This document shows positions 47,066 through 47,216 of a stretch of DNA of 47,216 nucleotides, one piece after another; position 1 is the stretch's first letter, and the number at the start of each line of letters is the position of its first letter. This DNA is from CAIQJJ01 sp964606085 (GTDB lineage Bacteria; Chloroflexota; Anaerolineae; Anaerolineales; UBA4823): assembly GCA_964606085.1 (NCBI GenBank), contig CAZSFD010000035.1:1-47216 (forward strand), given 5' to 3'. The notes beneath the pieces are model-generated. The model did not search any database, was not told where the DNA came from, and saw nothing but the letters and a program-made list of their open reading frames with translations. Both the position numbers and the translations under genes were made by a program.

Positions 47066-47216
47066 TCATCCCCCCGCCAACTTAACCTTATACCCCAGCT
47101 TGCGCATCGCCTCGGCGATCTTCTCGCGATGCTCCCCCTGGATTTCAATCACGCCTTCTTTAACAGTAGGTGCATAAATCACATACAAGACAGAACCAGT
47201 CCAATTTAGATTAATA
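47066..47216 (-). CDS. C-terminal end of a YciH/SUI1-like translation factor (runs off window)
   Basis: The partial frame ends TVKEGVIEIQGEHREKIAEA, then MRKLGYKVKLAGG and TGA. This matches the SUI1/YciH C-terminus (TVKxGVIEIQGDHR..., KVKxAGG). YciH/SUI1 proteins contact the small ribosomal subunit at initiation. The residues just upstream (INLNWTGSVLYVIYAP) do not look like SUI1 and the usual GTGGTV is read PTV, so this may be a broken or rearranged copy. The start lies beyond 47216. Confidence 0.6.
   Translation of the reverse strand, partial: INLNWTGSVLYVIYAPTVKEGVIEIQGEHREKIAEAMRKLGYKVKLAGG

Overview
The window is a gene-dense, GC-rich stretch of bacterial chromosome. I infer an uncultured Chloroflexota (Anaerolineae-like) genome. 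The evidence is the secreted protein ending in YLPLVIR, a tail I associate with exported Chloroflexota proteins; a very large cyclase/ATPase/TPR regulator; a CHAT-FGE fusion; many leaderless promoters; and a heavy load of dispersed palindromes and 7/8-mer arrays. No rRNA, tRNA, transposase, integrase, phage gene or CRISPR array was recognised, and no single gene fixes the taxon.

Layout. 1-6.0 kb (minus strand): an exported repeat-domain protein (cut by the window edge), a class III aminotransferase, a tandem hotdog thioesterase, a GNAT acetyltransferase and recJ. 6.0-7.1 kb: a coupled four-gene toxin-antitoxin run (brnT, brnA, DUF433, DUF5615) behind a consensus promoter; its last two genes carry in-frame deletions. 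7.2-12.4 kb: a three-gene recombination-type module (Fe-S PD-(D/E)XK nuclease, UvrD-type helicase, degenerate AddB-like helicase). 12.6-14.5 kb: an orphan hypE, a YtxH protein and a two-TM protein. 14.7-19.2 kb (plus strand): a leaderless membrane protein, a histidine kinase, a response regulator and ligA, packed as one operon. 19.4-22.0 kb: a KBL/BioF-family enzyme and rlmI, separated by a large inverted heptamer array. 22.4-28.0 kb (minus): a CHAT/Ig-like/FGE protein, a MuiA-like protein and an APH-fold kinase. 28.0-28.7 kb (plus): a coupled nuclease-like/DUF2283 pair ending at a strong terminator. 28.8-37.4 kb (minus): nucleoside phosphorylase, GH140-like glycosidase, esterase, histidine ammonia-lyase, a small unknown, a CBS-ACT protein, an M20 peptidase, a VTT membrane protein, cyclophilin and udk. 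37.5-39.7 kb: a cold-shock gene with a terminator in its leader, a truncated Nudix gene with a membrane protein, and a YprB-type exonuclease. 39.7-46.9 kb (minus): a sAC-like cyclase/ATPase/TPR regulator behind a secreted clostripain-family protease. The window ends in a YciH/SUI1-like gene end.

Two themes cross the window. First, several genes start 6-9 nt after a good -10 hexamer (brnT, the 155-aa and 136-aa membrane proteins, the APH gene, udk, the Nudix remnant), so leaderless transcription looks common. Second, dispersed repeats sit at 3' gene ends, and in about eight genes the stop codon lies inside the repeat. The systems most worth follow-up are the soluble-adenylyl-cyclase-like regulator with its protease partner, the CHAT-FGE protein carrying in-frame palindromic elements and a possible hypervariable C-terminus, the three-gene helicase-nuclease module, and the repeat/stop-codon association.
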